DNA of 64,000 bases, taken from positions 279,803 through 343,802 of the forward strand of contig JAFZHC010000009.1 of assembly GCA_017555025.1 (NCBI GenBank). The letters are read 5' to 3'. The DNA is from Akkermansia sp. GTDB taxonomy: Bacteria > Verrucomicrobiota > Verrucomicrobiia > Verrucomicrobiales > Akkermansiaceae. A model generated the notes under the pieces. It ran no database searches. It was not told the DNA's origin and saw nothing but the letters and a program-made list of their open reading frames with translations. Position 1 is the stretch's first letter. Each line of letters starts with the position of its first letter. This document shows, piece by piece, positions 17,222 through 25,567 of the stretch. The translations under genes were made by a program, and so were the position numbers.

Positions 17222-17857
17222 ATGAATCCCCCCGCCATAGCAATAGACGGCCCGGCAGCTTCCGGTAAGTCAACAGTAGCCAAGCTGATTGCCCGAGAAC
17301 TGGGCTATACCTTCATCAACACAGGTGCCATGTACCGTGCAGTCACATGGTATACTCTGCAACAGGGGGTAAACCCGGCTGATACAGAAGCCGTTAAAGC
17401 ATTATTGCCCGGTATTCCGCTTTCTTTCGGCAAGGATGGAGCAAACTCCACCGTAATGTGCAACGGCAACGTGCTGAGCGCCGAGCTGACAGAGACTGCT
17501 GTTAACGACAATGTATCCGCCGTAGCAGCTATTCCTGAAGTTCGAGCTCTGCTCGTTGACAAGCAGCGCGAGTACAATACCACCGAACCCGTTGTCATGG
17601 AAGGTCGAGACATCGGCACCGTGGTATTCCCCAATACTCCCTTTAAATACTTCGTTACCGCCTCTGAGGAAGTTCGTGCAGCTCGCCGCGCAGCACAGGG
17701 TCTGACCGACTCCATTGCAGAGCGCGACCGCAAAGACTCCGCCCGTGCCTGCGCCCCCTTGGTGATGGCAGATGATGCAACCTTGGTTGATACCTCTGAC
17801 CTCACCATTGAAGAGGTAGTAGCTAAGGTTGTGGCCGACATTAAAAGCAAAATCTGA
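17222..17857 (+). CDS. cmk: Cytidylate kinase
   Basis: This 211-residue NMP kinase phosphorylates CMP and dCMP with ATP. It opens with PAIAIDGPAASGKSTVAKLI, the P-loop, and contains GYTFINTGAMYRAVTWY (nucleotide-binding region), VVMEGRDIGTVVFP and a lid segment RDRKDSARACAPL. Length fits the bacterial family. ATG 17222 is favoured by the family start and by the promoter. plsC and recF follow at 17 and 8 bases, forming an operon. Confidence 0.95.
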   Translation: MNPPAIAIDGPAASGKSTVAKLIARELGYTFINTGAMYRAVTWYTLQQGVNPADTEAVKALLPGIPLSFGKDGANSTVMCNGNVLSAELTETAVNDNVSAVAAIPEVRALLVDKQREYNTTEPVVMEGRDIGTVVFPNTPFKYFVTASEEVRAARRAAQGLTDSIAERDRKDSARACAPLVMADDATLVDTSDLTIEEVVAKVVADIKSKI

Positions 17858-17874
17858 ACGAAAGGAGACCCCCC

Positions 17875-18510
17875 ATGGATTTGCAGCGAATGAACCCCGT
17901 TTATTTCCTGGTTATCACCATTGCCCGAGCAATGGCCAAGGCTCTGTTTAACGTAAAAGTTATCAACCACGATAAGCTTATTCAGTCCGGCCCCTGTATC
18001 TATGTGGCTAACCACCAGAGCTTTCTCGACCCGCCCATGATTGGTCAGCTCTTTGAGGACGACATACACTACTTCGCACGTAAAACGCTGCTGGATAACC
18101 CCATCATGAGTAAGGTGCTGCCCCATTGCAACGTCATTCCCATTGATCAGGAGCGTCCCGACCCCGGCAGCATTCTGAAGGTTCTGCGTCTGGTACGCAG
18201 CGGCAGAGGCATTGTTATTTTCCCCGAGGGCTCCCGTTGCGAAGACGGCCAAATTCACGACGCCATGCCGGGCATCGGCCTCATTCTCGGCCGCCTTGCC
18301 GGAGTACCCGTGCAACCCATCCGAATTGAGGGTGCCTATGACTGCCTGCCGCCGCACCGCAGCCGGCTGGAGCTCCACCCCATTACACTGAGTGTGGGTG
18401 ATCCCATTCCTTTCACTAAGGAGGAACTTAAGGCCAAGGGACGCGAAGCCCAGCTTGCCATAGGCCGCAAGATTATGGAAGCCATTAAGGCGCTTCCCCT
18501 TAATCCCTGA
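17875..18510 (+). CDS. plsC: 1-acyl-sn-glycerol-3-phosphate acyltransferase
   Basis: This 211-residue LPLAT-family enzyme makes phosphatidic acid at the inner membrane. It has one N-terminal hydrophobic segment, the catalytic NHQSFLDPP (NHx4D, about residues 43-51), the FPEGSRCEDG motif and the VPVQPIRIEGAY strand. A strong ribosome site, AAAGGAGA, sits about 8 bases before ATG, unlike the leaderless gene cmk at the head of this operon. It lies between cmk and recF; the cmk-plsC pairing is common. Confidence 0.9.
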   Translation: MDLQRMNPVYFLVITIARAMAKALFNVKVINHDKLIQSGPCIYVANHQSFLDPPMIGQLFEDDIHYFARKTLLDNPIMSKVLPHCNVIPIDQERPDPGSILKVLRLVRSGRGIVIFPEGSRCEDGQIHDAMPGIGLILGRLAGVPVQPIRIEGAYDCLPPHRSRLELHPITLSVGDPIPFTKEELKAKGREAQLAIGRKIMEAIKALPLNP

Positions 18511-18518
18511 TTCCCTCT

Positions 18519-19625
18519 ATGCTTAACGCGCTGCGCTTGCGTAACTTCAGGTGCTACAAAACCCTCAACTGGCAAATACCGGCTGAGGGTGCGTTGCTTT
18601 TGGGTAGTAATGCGCAGGGAAAAACCAGCCTTCTCGAGGCTATTTGCTTTGCACTTACCCTGCACTCTCCCCGTGCAGGCAAGCTGGATCGCTTAGTAAC
18701 CCATGGCTGCGAAGAATTCGGTATATCATTGAGCACCGATGAAGGTACTCGCAAGTTATTGTGGCAACAGAGAAAACTCAATACACAGGTAGATGGCATT
18801 CCGAGGCGCGACTTTAACGAATATCTGGCAGACGCGCCCCCGGTCGTCTGGCTGAGCAATACAGATATCAGCATCGTAACCGGCGGAGCTGAGGAGCGCC
18901 GTAATTACCTCGATTTTGTCGGCAGCCAATGGCACCCCGCATACCGCTCAGCCTTGCGAGAATACCGCAAAACACTCAAGAGCCGCAACATGTTGCTGCG
19001 CAACCCTCGCCATACTGCAGCCACCCTTCGCAGCTATGCAGAACTGTTGAGCCGCTATGGTGAGATTCTTCTGACGTTACGCCGCCAGTTACTCGACCTG
19101 CTACAACCCTATATCCGACGTTATCACAGTAACATTTCAGTAAAGGGTGAAAACGTTTCCGTTACTTATCGCCCGTCAGTTGAAGGCAATCTCCAGTCTG
19201 CGTATGAACAAGCGTTACCGGCCGATGAGCGAAACGGATTCACCACGATTGGCCCTCACCGCGATGATTTTGAGCTCCACATCAACGGTGTTCCGGCTGC
19301 GGAATATGCCTCTGAGGGACAACAACGCACATTAGCGACCTCTCTCATTCTGGCTCAGGCCGGCCTACTCCAGGTTGAAACCGGTCGGGCGCCTACACTC
19401 CTGATAGACGATATCTTCGGTGAGCTTGATCCCTCACGCCGCAAGGCCCTGCTGAACTCACTACCCGAGGATTCTCAGATATTCATCACGACTACCCATC
19501 TTGACTGGCTGGGTAGTGACAGAGTACCTCTCCCCCTTCTCAATATTGACAACGGGAGTATAAGCGAGCTTACTTCATCCGGCGAGCCAGCAAACCGGCC
19601 CCCACAACGGCCAAGCCACCCGTAA
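18519..19625 (+). CDS. recF: DNA replication and repair protein RecF
   Basis: This 368-residue SMC-like ATPase loads RecA at gaps. It starts MLNALRLRNFRCYKTLNWQI and has Walker A GSNAQGKTSLLEAI (about residues 29-42), the ABC signature SEGQQRTLATSLILAQ and Walker B LLIDDIFGELDPSRR, followed by a D-loop and H-region (ITTTHLDW). It ends in a Pro/Ser-rich tail. Its 3' end overlaps the convergent MFS gene by 56 bases. It is in a cmk-plsC-recF operon rather than beside dnaA-dnaN. Confidence 0.93.
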   Translation: MLNALRLRNFRCYKTLNWQIPAEGALLLGSNAQGKTSLLEAICFALTLHSPRAGKLDRLVTHGCEEFGISLSTDEGTRKLLWQQRKLNTQVDGIPRRDFNEYLADAPPVVWLSNTDISIVTGGAEERRNYLDFVGSQWHPAYRSALREYRKTLKSRNMLLRNPRHTAATLRSYAELLSRYGEILLTLRRQLLDLLQPYIRRYHSNISVKGENVSVTYRPSVEGNLQSAYEQALPADERNGFTTIGPHRDDFELHINGVPAAEYASEGQQRTLATSLILAQAGLLQVETGRAPTLLIDDIFGELDPSRRKALLNSLPEDSQIFITTTHLDWLGSDRVPLPLLNIDNGSISELTSSGEPANRPPQRPSHP

Positions 19626-20745
19626 GGAATACAGCCTGAGGCCCTCCCGAATAAGTCCAGATAATACCGCCGATAATACCGTAGGCAATAGAGGCTACAT
19701 GATTAATGGCGATACCGGTATAAATACAAGGAGTAATGTCGCTACGGCGGTCGCCGCAGATGCGAGCTATATAGGTTGTACGAGCCATCCCCATAGCAAA
19801 CAGTACTTTATCAAGCACAAAGCAGCACCCCACAACAGCAACCGCCCAATGAGCCGGTAACAAATCAGGCGCAAAGGCATAGGCCAAACACAGAACAGAA
19901 AGTGCCATGCTATCAAAAATAGTTACTTTCTTTTCTCCATATCGTTTAATACTCCAACCAATGAGAGGTTGAGTAAAAAGGCCAATGACACCGGCGCAGA
20001 GAACAATCATACCGATGCGTCCGGGCGATTGTTGCAGCGTATTAACCAACAACCAGTAACCAAAGGTCATGTAAAGCTGTTTTCGAATACCATGTAAGGT
20101 TTCTATACCGTAGTAAACAGCATATTCCCGACGAAAAATAAAATTCTCCTTCACACTCTTACGTCGTGGAAAATCGGGCGTACGAATGCAGAACAGCAGA
20201 AGAGCCGACACCAGAAAAATTGCGATAATGAGGATGTAATCCCATGCAAAGTCATCATTAAACTTCCATTTTACCCAAATAAAAAGAGCTCCCACCAGTG
20301 TGGCAGCCGTACCTAGAGCCCTCATCTGACCCAGGCGTAAACTGCGATTTTCAGGGCGTGCGGTGTGCATCACAATAGAATCCACCGTACCCATAAGAAT
20401 GTGCAATCCAAGACTGGCAGTCACCACACAAAGACTCAGTTGCCAGAGGCTCGCCCCGTCTCCTAACTGCATCATGAAGAAAGTACCTGCCGCCGCCAAC
20501 AATACCGATACTGCTGCAAGTCGCACTTCATTCAGGAAAAAGAGGGCACCCATGACAAATAGGCTCAACACTCCGGGCAATTCGCGAGGCAACTCCATCA
20601 GCCCGCGTTGCCCGGCGTCGAGATGAAGTACATCGCTAAGATAATTGCTGAACAATAAATCATACACACCTGCCCCAAGTTGAGCCAGGAATAATGCGGC
20701 CAATACAGCTACCATCACCCTACGAATTCGCGGCGTATCGCTCAT
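19570..20745 (-). CDS. MFS transporter of unknown substrate
   Basis: This 391-residue integral membrane protein has about 12 hydrophobic segments and a central cytoplasmic loop near residues 200-225 (RTPDFPRRKSVKENF). The N-terminal half holds LDAGQRGLMELPRELPGVLSLFVMGALF, in which a short loop replaces the usual motif A. This resembles small MFS carriers with no assigned substrate. Expression comes from its own promoter with 9 bases to ATG. The gene stands alone and is convergent with recF. Confidence 0.75.
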   Translation of the reverse strand: MSDTPRIRRVMVAVLAALFLAQLGAGVYDLLFSNYLSDVLHLDAGQRGLMELPRELPGVLSLFVMGALFFLNEVRLAAVSVLLAAAGTFFMMQLGDGASLWQLSLCVVTASLGLHILMGTVDSIVMHTARPENRSLRLGQMRALGTAATLVGALFIWVKWKFNDDFAWDYILIIAIFLVSALLLFCIRTPDFPRRKSVKENFIFRREYAVYYGIETLHGIRKQLYMTFGYWLLVNTLQQSPGRIGMIVLCAGVIGLFTQPLIGWSIKRYGEKKVTIFDSMALSVLCLAYAFAPDLLPAHWAVAVVGCCFVLDKVLFAMGMARTTYIARICGDRRSDITPCIYTGIAINHVASIAYGIIGGIIWTYSGGPQAVFLTGGLAVVGAGLLARRMK

Positions 20746-20754
20746 AACAAGGGC

Positions 20755-20783
20755 ATCTTAATACAAGGGAACAATTATTTCAA
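20755..20783 (-). promoter_or_regulatory. MFS gene promoter, near-leaderless
   Basis: Minus strand TTGAAA (20778-20783), 17-bp spacer, TAAGAT (20755-20760), 9 bases before ATG 20745. Confidence 0.65.
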
Positions 20784-20815
20784 CGCCACCGTGCGTCAGC
20801 GCCGCATCGGTGGCG
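20784..20815. other. Strong inverted repeat between kinase-like and MFS genes
   Basis: CGCCACCGTGCG (20784-20795) pairs with CGCAtCGGTGGCG (20803-20815) around a 7-base loop, with one bulged base. It lies downstream of the kinase-like gene and touches the -35 box of the MFS promoter. No T run follows, so it may be a weak terminator or an operator. Confidence 0.5.
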
Positions 20816-20864
20816 ATTAACAAAATCCTGTTTCTTCAAAGAAATATCTCCCGCAGCAAATAAA

Positions 20865-21779
20865 TTAAGGCTCGCCTACTTCCTGCTTCTGCATATTTTT
20901 TACCAAAGGATGATTATCCTTAAGATACTGGAGCATTTTCAGCACATGGCTATAGCGTGCACGGAGCTTAGATTTTGGATGGAAAAGACTTCTGAAGCGG
21001 CAAGTTCTCATGGAACGCTCCAGTTCTTTCATGCTGGGATAGGGATATTCGTACCTGCATTTACCTCGGGCTGCTTCCACTTGAGAACAAATATATTCAA
21101 AACGCTCCTTATATTCAGAAGAAGCCCCTATTTGCTGCAAAGAACGCAATATCATACTCGCGTCATCCCAAGCCAAGACTCCTATACAGGGGTTGGATTC
21201 CCAACGCCACAGACAGATTTTTAAAGACGAATCAAAAAACGATATAGGAGTTGCACTATCAGTTTTTGTTGCTAGTTGACAATCAATAAGAACAACTTTT
21301 CCATTGCGCATCAGCATATTTTTAAGAGCAAAATCACGATGCACAATTTTGGCACGCTGAAGAGCTTGAAAGATAACATATATATCTTCGACCAACTGGG
21401 CACGCTGGTCGTTAGTCAGAGTACCGCTCTCCAAAATTGAAAGTAAATCCTTACTTGGCACATATTCCGAACTACAAAAGGAAAACCTCTTTCCTGAATA
21501 ATAAGCCAATGGTTTAGCAAAATGCTCAGGTGCCTGCTGCCACAGAGCAAGAGAGGAACGATACTCATTTTCGCTCATATCTCCGTAGCGACAAGCCTTA
21601 ATAAAAACATCATTACCGGATTCGTCCTTCGCAAGCAAGACAGAATTAAGTCGGCTGGAAAAAGCTCCGGAAGTAGCAAATTGCCTCACATCCGTATATC
21701 CGAATTTCTTTTTCAGAAAACGGCTGAATGCGTTTTTACTCACAATAACCCTAGGACGTTTTCTTTTCTCTCGAGCCAT
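20865..21779 (-). CDS. Small kinase-like protein (LPS kinase/APH-like fold)
   Basis: This 304-residue protein has core protein-kinase-like motifs: a lysine in DVFIKACRYGD (about residue 61), the catalytic loop IVHRDFALKNMLM (HRD at 147-149, N at 154) and VVLIDCQLA, where D166 takes the metal site of DFG. It resembles the InaA/WaaP/Kdo-kinase group that phosphorylates LPS core sugars, or aminoglycoside-type kinases. The substrate is not shown. Both ends are basic. The gene and its flanks are clearly AT-richer than its neighbours, hinting at horizontal transfer. It has a promoter with a real leader and an AAGGAA ribosome site. Confidence 0.6.
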   Translation of the reverse strand: MAREKRKRPRVIVSKNAFSRFLKKKFGYTDVRQFATSGAFSSRLNSVLLAKDESGNDVFIKACRYGDMSENEYRSSLALWQQAPEHFAKPLAYYSGKRFSFCSSEYVPSKDLLSILESGTLTNDQRAQLVEDIYVIFQALQRAKIVHRDFALKNMLMRNGKVVLIDCQLATKTDSATPISFFDSSLKICLWRWESNPCIGVLAWDDASMILRSLQQIGASSEYKERFEYICSQVEAARGKCRYEYPYPSMKELERSMRTCRFRSLFHPKSKLRARYSHVLKMLQYLKDNHPLVKNMQKQEVGEP

Positions 21780-21806
21780 AGCTATATTAATTCCTTATCT
21801 TCGACC

Positions 21807-21835
21807 ATCATACACTAATAGCATCCTTCCGTCAA
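21807..21835 (-). promoter_or_regulatory. Promoter of the kinase-like gene
   Basis: Minus strand TTGACG (21830-21835), 17-bp spacer, TATGAT (21807-21812). The leader to ATG 21779 is about 20 bases and carries AAGGAA. Confidence 0.65.
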
Positions 21836-21845
21836 CCTCAATATA

Positions 21846-21869
21846 CCGGATATTCCCGGATATTCCCGG
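21846..21869. repeat. Short tandem repeat CCGGATATTC
   Basis: The 10-bp unit CCGGATATTC occurs twice head to tail (21846-21865), followed by CCGG. It lies between the divergent promoters of the kinase-like gene and the peptide-importer operon. Confidence 0.6.
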
Positions 21870-21931
21870 TCTCAACGACTTTATTCCCATAACTACCACT
21901 AACAGGACAAACAAGTGAACACCATTCGGAC

Positions 21932-21960
21932 TTGCAAGAGATTGGCGAATATGGTAGACT
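21932..21960 (+). promoter_or_regulatory. Peptide-importer operon promoter, leaderless
   Basis: TTGCAA (21932-21937), 17-bp spacer, TAGACT (21955-21960), only 6 bases before the GTG start at 21967. Confidence 0.65.
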
Positions 21961-21966
21961 CGCCGC

Positions 21967-23592
21967 GTGAATTGGAAATGTGCCATAGCGGTTCTGTTGC
22001 TGGGGAGTCTGCTGACTGCCTGCAAGGAGCAAAAAAGCTCTGCTGAGAAATTTGCAGAAGATGGCATTCTGCTGATTGGTAACAACTCCGAGCCCCAAAG
22101 TCAGGATCCGCACAAGGCTACAGCGGTAGCCGACGGCAAAATCATCTGCACCCTTTTGGAAGGTCTGGTTCGCCCCTCGCCCACCGAAGACGGAGCGGTG
22201 TTACCCGGTACTGCTGAGCGATGGGAGCATAATGACACAGCTGATGAGTGGACATTTCATCTGAATCCTTCAGCAAAATGGAGCGATGGCCGACCGGTTA
22301 CGGCTAACGACTTTGCCTACGCCTACCAGCGCCTTCTGCACCCGAAATTTGCCGGCAAATATGCAGAAATGCTCTATCCCCTCCGCAATGCGGAAAACTT
22401 CAGCAAAGGCCTCTGCAACTGGGAAGAGGTAGGCGTTAAAGCCGTTGCCCCACACACTCTACGCCTGTCCCTCAGCGGTCCTACGCCGCATTTACTGCGC
22501 TTATTACTGCATTACACCTGGTTTCCCATTCCCGCACACAAGGTGGAAGAGCTGGGCGGTATGCTTGACAGACGCAGTTTGTGGACGCGCCCCGAACATT
22601 GGGTTGGCAATGGAGCCTATGTACTGGCGGCTCACCGTTTTAATGATTATCTGAGCGTGAGCCCCAACCCACAATATCTCCGGGCTTCCGAGCTCAAAAA
22701 TAAAGGCATTCGCTTTTTGCCCATCGTCAACGGATATACGGAAACTCGCATGTACCTTGGCGGCAAGTTACACATCACCAACAATGTTCCGCCGGAAATG
22801 TTGGCCTATGCCCAAGCTGAACGCCCAAGCGATTTCTGCCGCGACCCTTATTATTGCACCATTTTTTACCGCCTCAATACCTCACGAGCTCCGCTCAATG
22901 ACAGCAGGGTACGCCGTGCACTTCATCTGGCTATTGACCGCGAAGCTCTTGTCAACAAAGTTGTGCGTGGAGCCGGTGCCCCCTCCGTTACATTTACTCC
23001 GCCCGGCGCCGGCTATGCCGTAAACGCTCCCACTGAGCCGACAACACAGGCGGAGCGCGAAGAAGAAGCCCGCCGTTTGCTGGCCGAAGCCGGGTACGCG
23101 GAAGGAAAAAAGTTCCCTGTACTGGAGCTGATGACCACCTCTCGCGATGTGCAACGAGTTATGGCCGAAACCATTCAGGCCATGTGGGAAAAAGTTCTGG
23201 GAATTCACGTTGACATACGCTCCTGCGAATGGACGGCCTACAAATCTGCCCAGCAAAACATGGAGTACGATATATCCTCCTCTTCATGGAGCGGCGATTA
23301 TCTCGACCCGGCCACCTTCGTGGAACTCTGGCGCAGCGGCGGCGGCAACAATTGTACCGGCTGGGGTAATCCCGAGGCAGACGCCGCCCTTTCCGCCGCC
23401 CGCAATACCGGCCACGCCGAGCAACGCCAACGCCACCTGCAACAAGCTGAAGAGCTCATGCTCCACGAACTGCCCATTCTTCCGCTCTACCACAGCCAGC
23501 GTACCTACCTGCGTTCATCTCGCCATATAGATGGCTGGCAGCCCAGACTTCTTGATAATTTTCCCCTTGATGCCGTTCTCGTGAAGCCATGA
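21967..23592 (+). CDS. Oligopeptide ABC transporter, substrate-binding lipoprotein
   Basis: This 541-residue SBP family 5 protein (OppA-like) has a lipoprotein signal ending GSLLTAC (Cys near residue 19). The mature part has the family hallmarks: NNSEPQSQDPHKATAVADG, LVRPSPTEDGAVLPGTAERW, WSDGRPVTANDFAYAYQRLL and, in the C-terminal lobe, VRRALHLAIDREALVNKVV. It collects peptides for the permeases encoded next. The start codon is GTG, fixed by the promoter 6 bases away. Its stop overlaps the oppB-like start by 4 bases (ATGA). Confidence 0.92.
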   Translation: MNWKCAIAVLLLGSLLTACKEQKSSAEKFAEDGILLIGNNSEPQSQDPHKATAVADGKIICTLLEGLVRPSPTEDGAVLPGTAERWEHNDTADEWTFHLNPSAKWSDGRPVTANDFAYAYQRLLHPKFAGKYAEMLYPLRNAENFSKGLCNWEEVGVKAVAPHTLRLSLSGPTPHLLRLLLHYTWFPIPAHKVEELGGMLDRRSLWTRPEHWVGNGAYVLAAHRFNDYLSVSPNPQYLRASELKNKGIRFLPIVNGYTETRMYLGGKLHITNNVPPEMLAYAQAERPSDFCRDPYYCTIFYRLNTSRAPLNDSRVRRALHLAIDREALVNKVVRGAGAPSVTFTPPGAGYAVNAPTEPTTQAEREEEARRLLAEAGYAEGKKFPVLELMTTSRDVQRVMAETIQAMWEKVLGIHVDIRSCEWTAYKSAQQNMEYDISSSSWSGDYLDPATFVELWRSGGGNNCTGWGNPEADAALSAARNTGHAEQRQRHLQQAEELMLHELPILPLYHSQRTYLRSSRHIDGWQPRLLDNFPLDAVLVKP

Positions 23593-24518
23593 TAAAACTC
23601 CTTCTCAAGCGACTGGCGCAGGGCGCACTCGTTGTATTCGTGCTGGAGACGATTACTTTCTTTTTGGTGCGCATGCTACCGGGCAATCCCTTCCTTGGGG
23701 AGCGTAAACTACCCCAACACGTCATGGAGCAACTCAATGCACTATACGGCCTTGACCAAAGTGCTCTTGTTCAGTACTTCAATTATTGGAAAAACATCCT
23801 GACGGAAGGAGACTTCGGTCCTTCTCTGGTGCGAGAAGGCTTACAGGTTAGCGACATTATTGCAGAGGCCTTCCCTGTATCCCTGTGGTTGGGTGTTCTG
23901 GGCATGGGTATAGCCATTGTTGTCGGCATTCCGGCCGGCATGATTGCGGCTCGCTGCAAAAATCGATGGCCGGACGTGCTTTTGATGTTCTTTGCCATGC
24001 TGGGAATCTGTGTGCCTGCATTCGTTATAGCACCGGTATTTGGCAAAACGCTGGGCATGCATGTACCGGGGCTGAGTGTTGCCGGATGGGACAACCCGTT
24101 GTGCGCCGTTCTTCCCTCGCTGACTCTGGGGCTCATCAACGCAGCCTATCTGGCCAGACTCACCCGCGGCGGCATGCTGGAAGTACTCTCTCAGGATTTC
24201 ATGCGCACGGCCAAAGCCAAAGGAGCCGGCACCATTCGCCAATTGTTTATCCACGCTCTGCGTAGCGGTCTTTTGCCGGCCGTTTCCTACCTCGGCCCGG
24301 CATTTGCCGCATTGATTACCGGTTCATTTGTTGTCGAAACCTGTTTTCAGGTGCCCGGCATGGGGTTGCACTTTGTCAATGCCACGACCGATCGCGATTA
24401 CTTCCTTATTCAGGGGCTCGTTCTCTGCTATGGCATCCTCATCGTAGGAGCCAACCTCATCGTTGACCTGGCACTAGTAGCTCTTAATCCCCGCCTGCGA
24501 ACGCAGGGAGCCGCATAA
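23589..24518 (+). CDS. Oligopeptide ABC transporter permease (OppB-like)
   Basis: This 309-residue inner-membrane permease begins LLLKRLAQGALVVFVLETITFFLVRMLPGNPF, typical of OppB/DppB. It has about six transmembrane helices and the cytoplasmic EAA loop near residues 200-220 (DFMRTAKAKGAGTIRQLFIH) that contacts the ATPase. It ends in NPRLR. ATG overlaps the substrate-binding gene stop. It works with the OppC-like partner encoded next. Confidence 0.92.
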   Translation: MIKLLLKRLAQGALVVFVLETITFFLVRMLPGNPFLGERKLPQHVMEQLNALYGLDQSALVQYFNYWKNILTEGDFGPSLVREGLQVSDIIAEAFPVSLWLGVLGMGIAIVVGIPAGMIAARCKNRWPDVLLMFFAMLGICVPAFVIAPVFGKTLGMHVPGLSVAGWDNPLCAVLPSLTLGLINAAYLARLTRGGMLEVLSQDFMRTAKAKGAGTIRQLFIHALRSGLLPAVSYLGPAFAALITGSFVVETCFQVPGMGLHFVNATTDRDYFLIQGLVLCYGILIVGANLIVDLALVALNPRLRTQGAA

Positions 24519-24523
24519 CCGAT

Positions 24524-25468
24524 ATGGCAAAAACAACATACACACAAGGCAATTCCCTCTGGCAGGATGCCATGCTGAGACTGCGCCGCAACCGCGCAGC
24601 CATGGTCTCCCTTGCTTTTCTCTGCCTCATGTTACTGGCTTGCTTTGTGCTGCCGCTCTTCCCCTTCATTGCTAACCCCAACGCAACGGACCTCAACAAC
24701 ATTGCAGCCCCCTGCAGCCTTGCCCACCCATTCGGGACCGATCAACTGGGGCGTGACCTGCTGGCCCGAGTGCTCTACGGAGGCCGCATTTCTCTGCTGG
24801 TCGGCATTGTAGCAACAGTTGTAGCCCTAATCATTGGTTTAGTTTACGGCCTTATTTCCGGCTACGTCGGTGGCAAAACGGATGCTTTCATGATGCGCAC
24901 CGTCGATGTCCTCTTCGCTTTGCCTTTCATCGTTCTGGTCATTGTTTTTTCTCTGAGCATCGAGGAACCCAGTCGCCGGCTCACCGCTCATATTGTGGAG
25001 CTCACCGGTTGGAGCCGCGAATCTGTCGCCCCCATTCTGGGTCTTGTTCCCCTGTTCATTGCAATCGGAGCATTGGGCTGGCTCACGCTGGCACGCATCG
25101 TGCGCACGCAAACGCTGGAAATCAAATCTCAGGAATATATTATGGCCGCACAATCGCTTGGCCTGGGACACATGCGCATTCTCTTCCGTCATATTGCCCC
25201 TAATCTCCTTGGTACCGTAGTTGTATACACCACGCTGGCCGTGCCCGGCATCATGCTGACCGAGTCTACTCTTTCATTCATCGGTCTAGGCGTAAAAGCA
25301 CCCAATTCATCTTGGGGAACCCTCATTAAAGAAGGCGCTGACCGCATGGAAGTTACTCCGGAGCTTATTATTTTCCCGGCAGCGTTCTTCTGCCTCACCC
25401 TGCTGGCGCTCAACTTCCTCGGCGACGGGCTACGCGATGCCATCGACCCCAAATCGGCCAAAGATTAA
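24524..25468 (+). CDS. Oligopeptide ABC transporter permease (OppC-like)
   Basis: This 314-residue permease has the OppC-type N-terminal helix, the GTDQLGRDLLARVLYGGRIS motif and the EAA loop QEYIMAAQSLGLGHMRILFRH. The C-terminus ends with LGDGLRDAIDPKSAKD, typical of DppC/OppC. No ATPase gene (oppD or oppF) follows; a strong terminator closes the operon 26 bases later. The transporter must use ATPase subunits encoded elsewhere. Confidence 0.92.
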   Translation: MAKTTYTQGNSLWQDAMLRLRRNRAAMVSLAFLCLMLLACFVLPLFPFIANPNATDLNNIAAPCSLAHPFGTDQLGRDLLARVLYGGRISLLVGIVATVVALIIGLVYGLISGYVGGKTDAFMMRTVDVLFALPFIVLVIVFSLSIEEPSRRLTAHIVELTGWSRESVAPILGLVPLFIAIGALGWLTLARIVRTQTLEIKSQEYIMAAQSLGLGHMRILFRHIAPNLLGTVVVYTTLAVPGIMLTESTLSFIGLGVKAPNSSWGTLIKEGADRMEVTPELIIFPAAFFCLTLLALNFLGDGLRDAIDPKSAKD

Positions 25469-25493
25469 TTCCACCAATTTTCATTTAACAATT

Positions 25494-25534
25494 AAAAGGC
25501 ACCCCGTTGAGCCATACTCAACGGGGTGCCTTTT
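25494..25534. terminator. Terminator after the peptide-importer operon
   Basis: AAAAGGCACCCCGTTGAG (25494-25511) pairs perfectly with CTCAACGGGGTGCCTTTT (25517-25534) around a 5-base loop. It is symmetric with A and T runs at its base, so it also serves convergent proS. Confidence 0.93.
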
Positions 25535-25567
25535 AAGATATTGTATTAATCGGTCGGCGACTACGGA

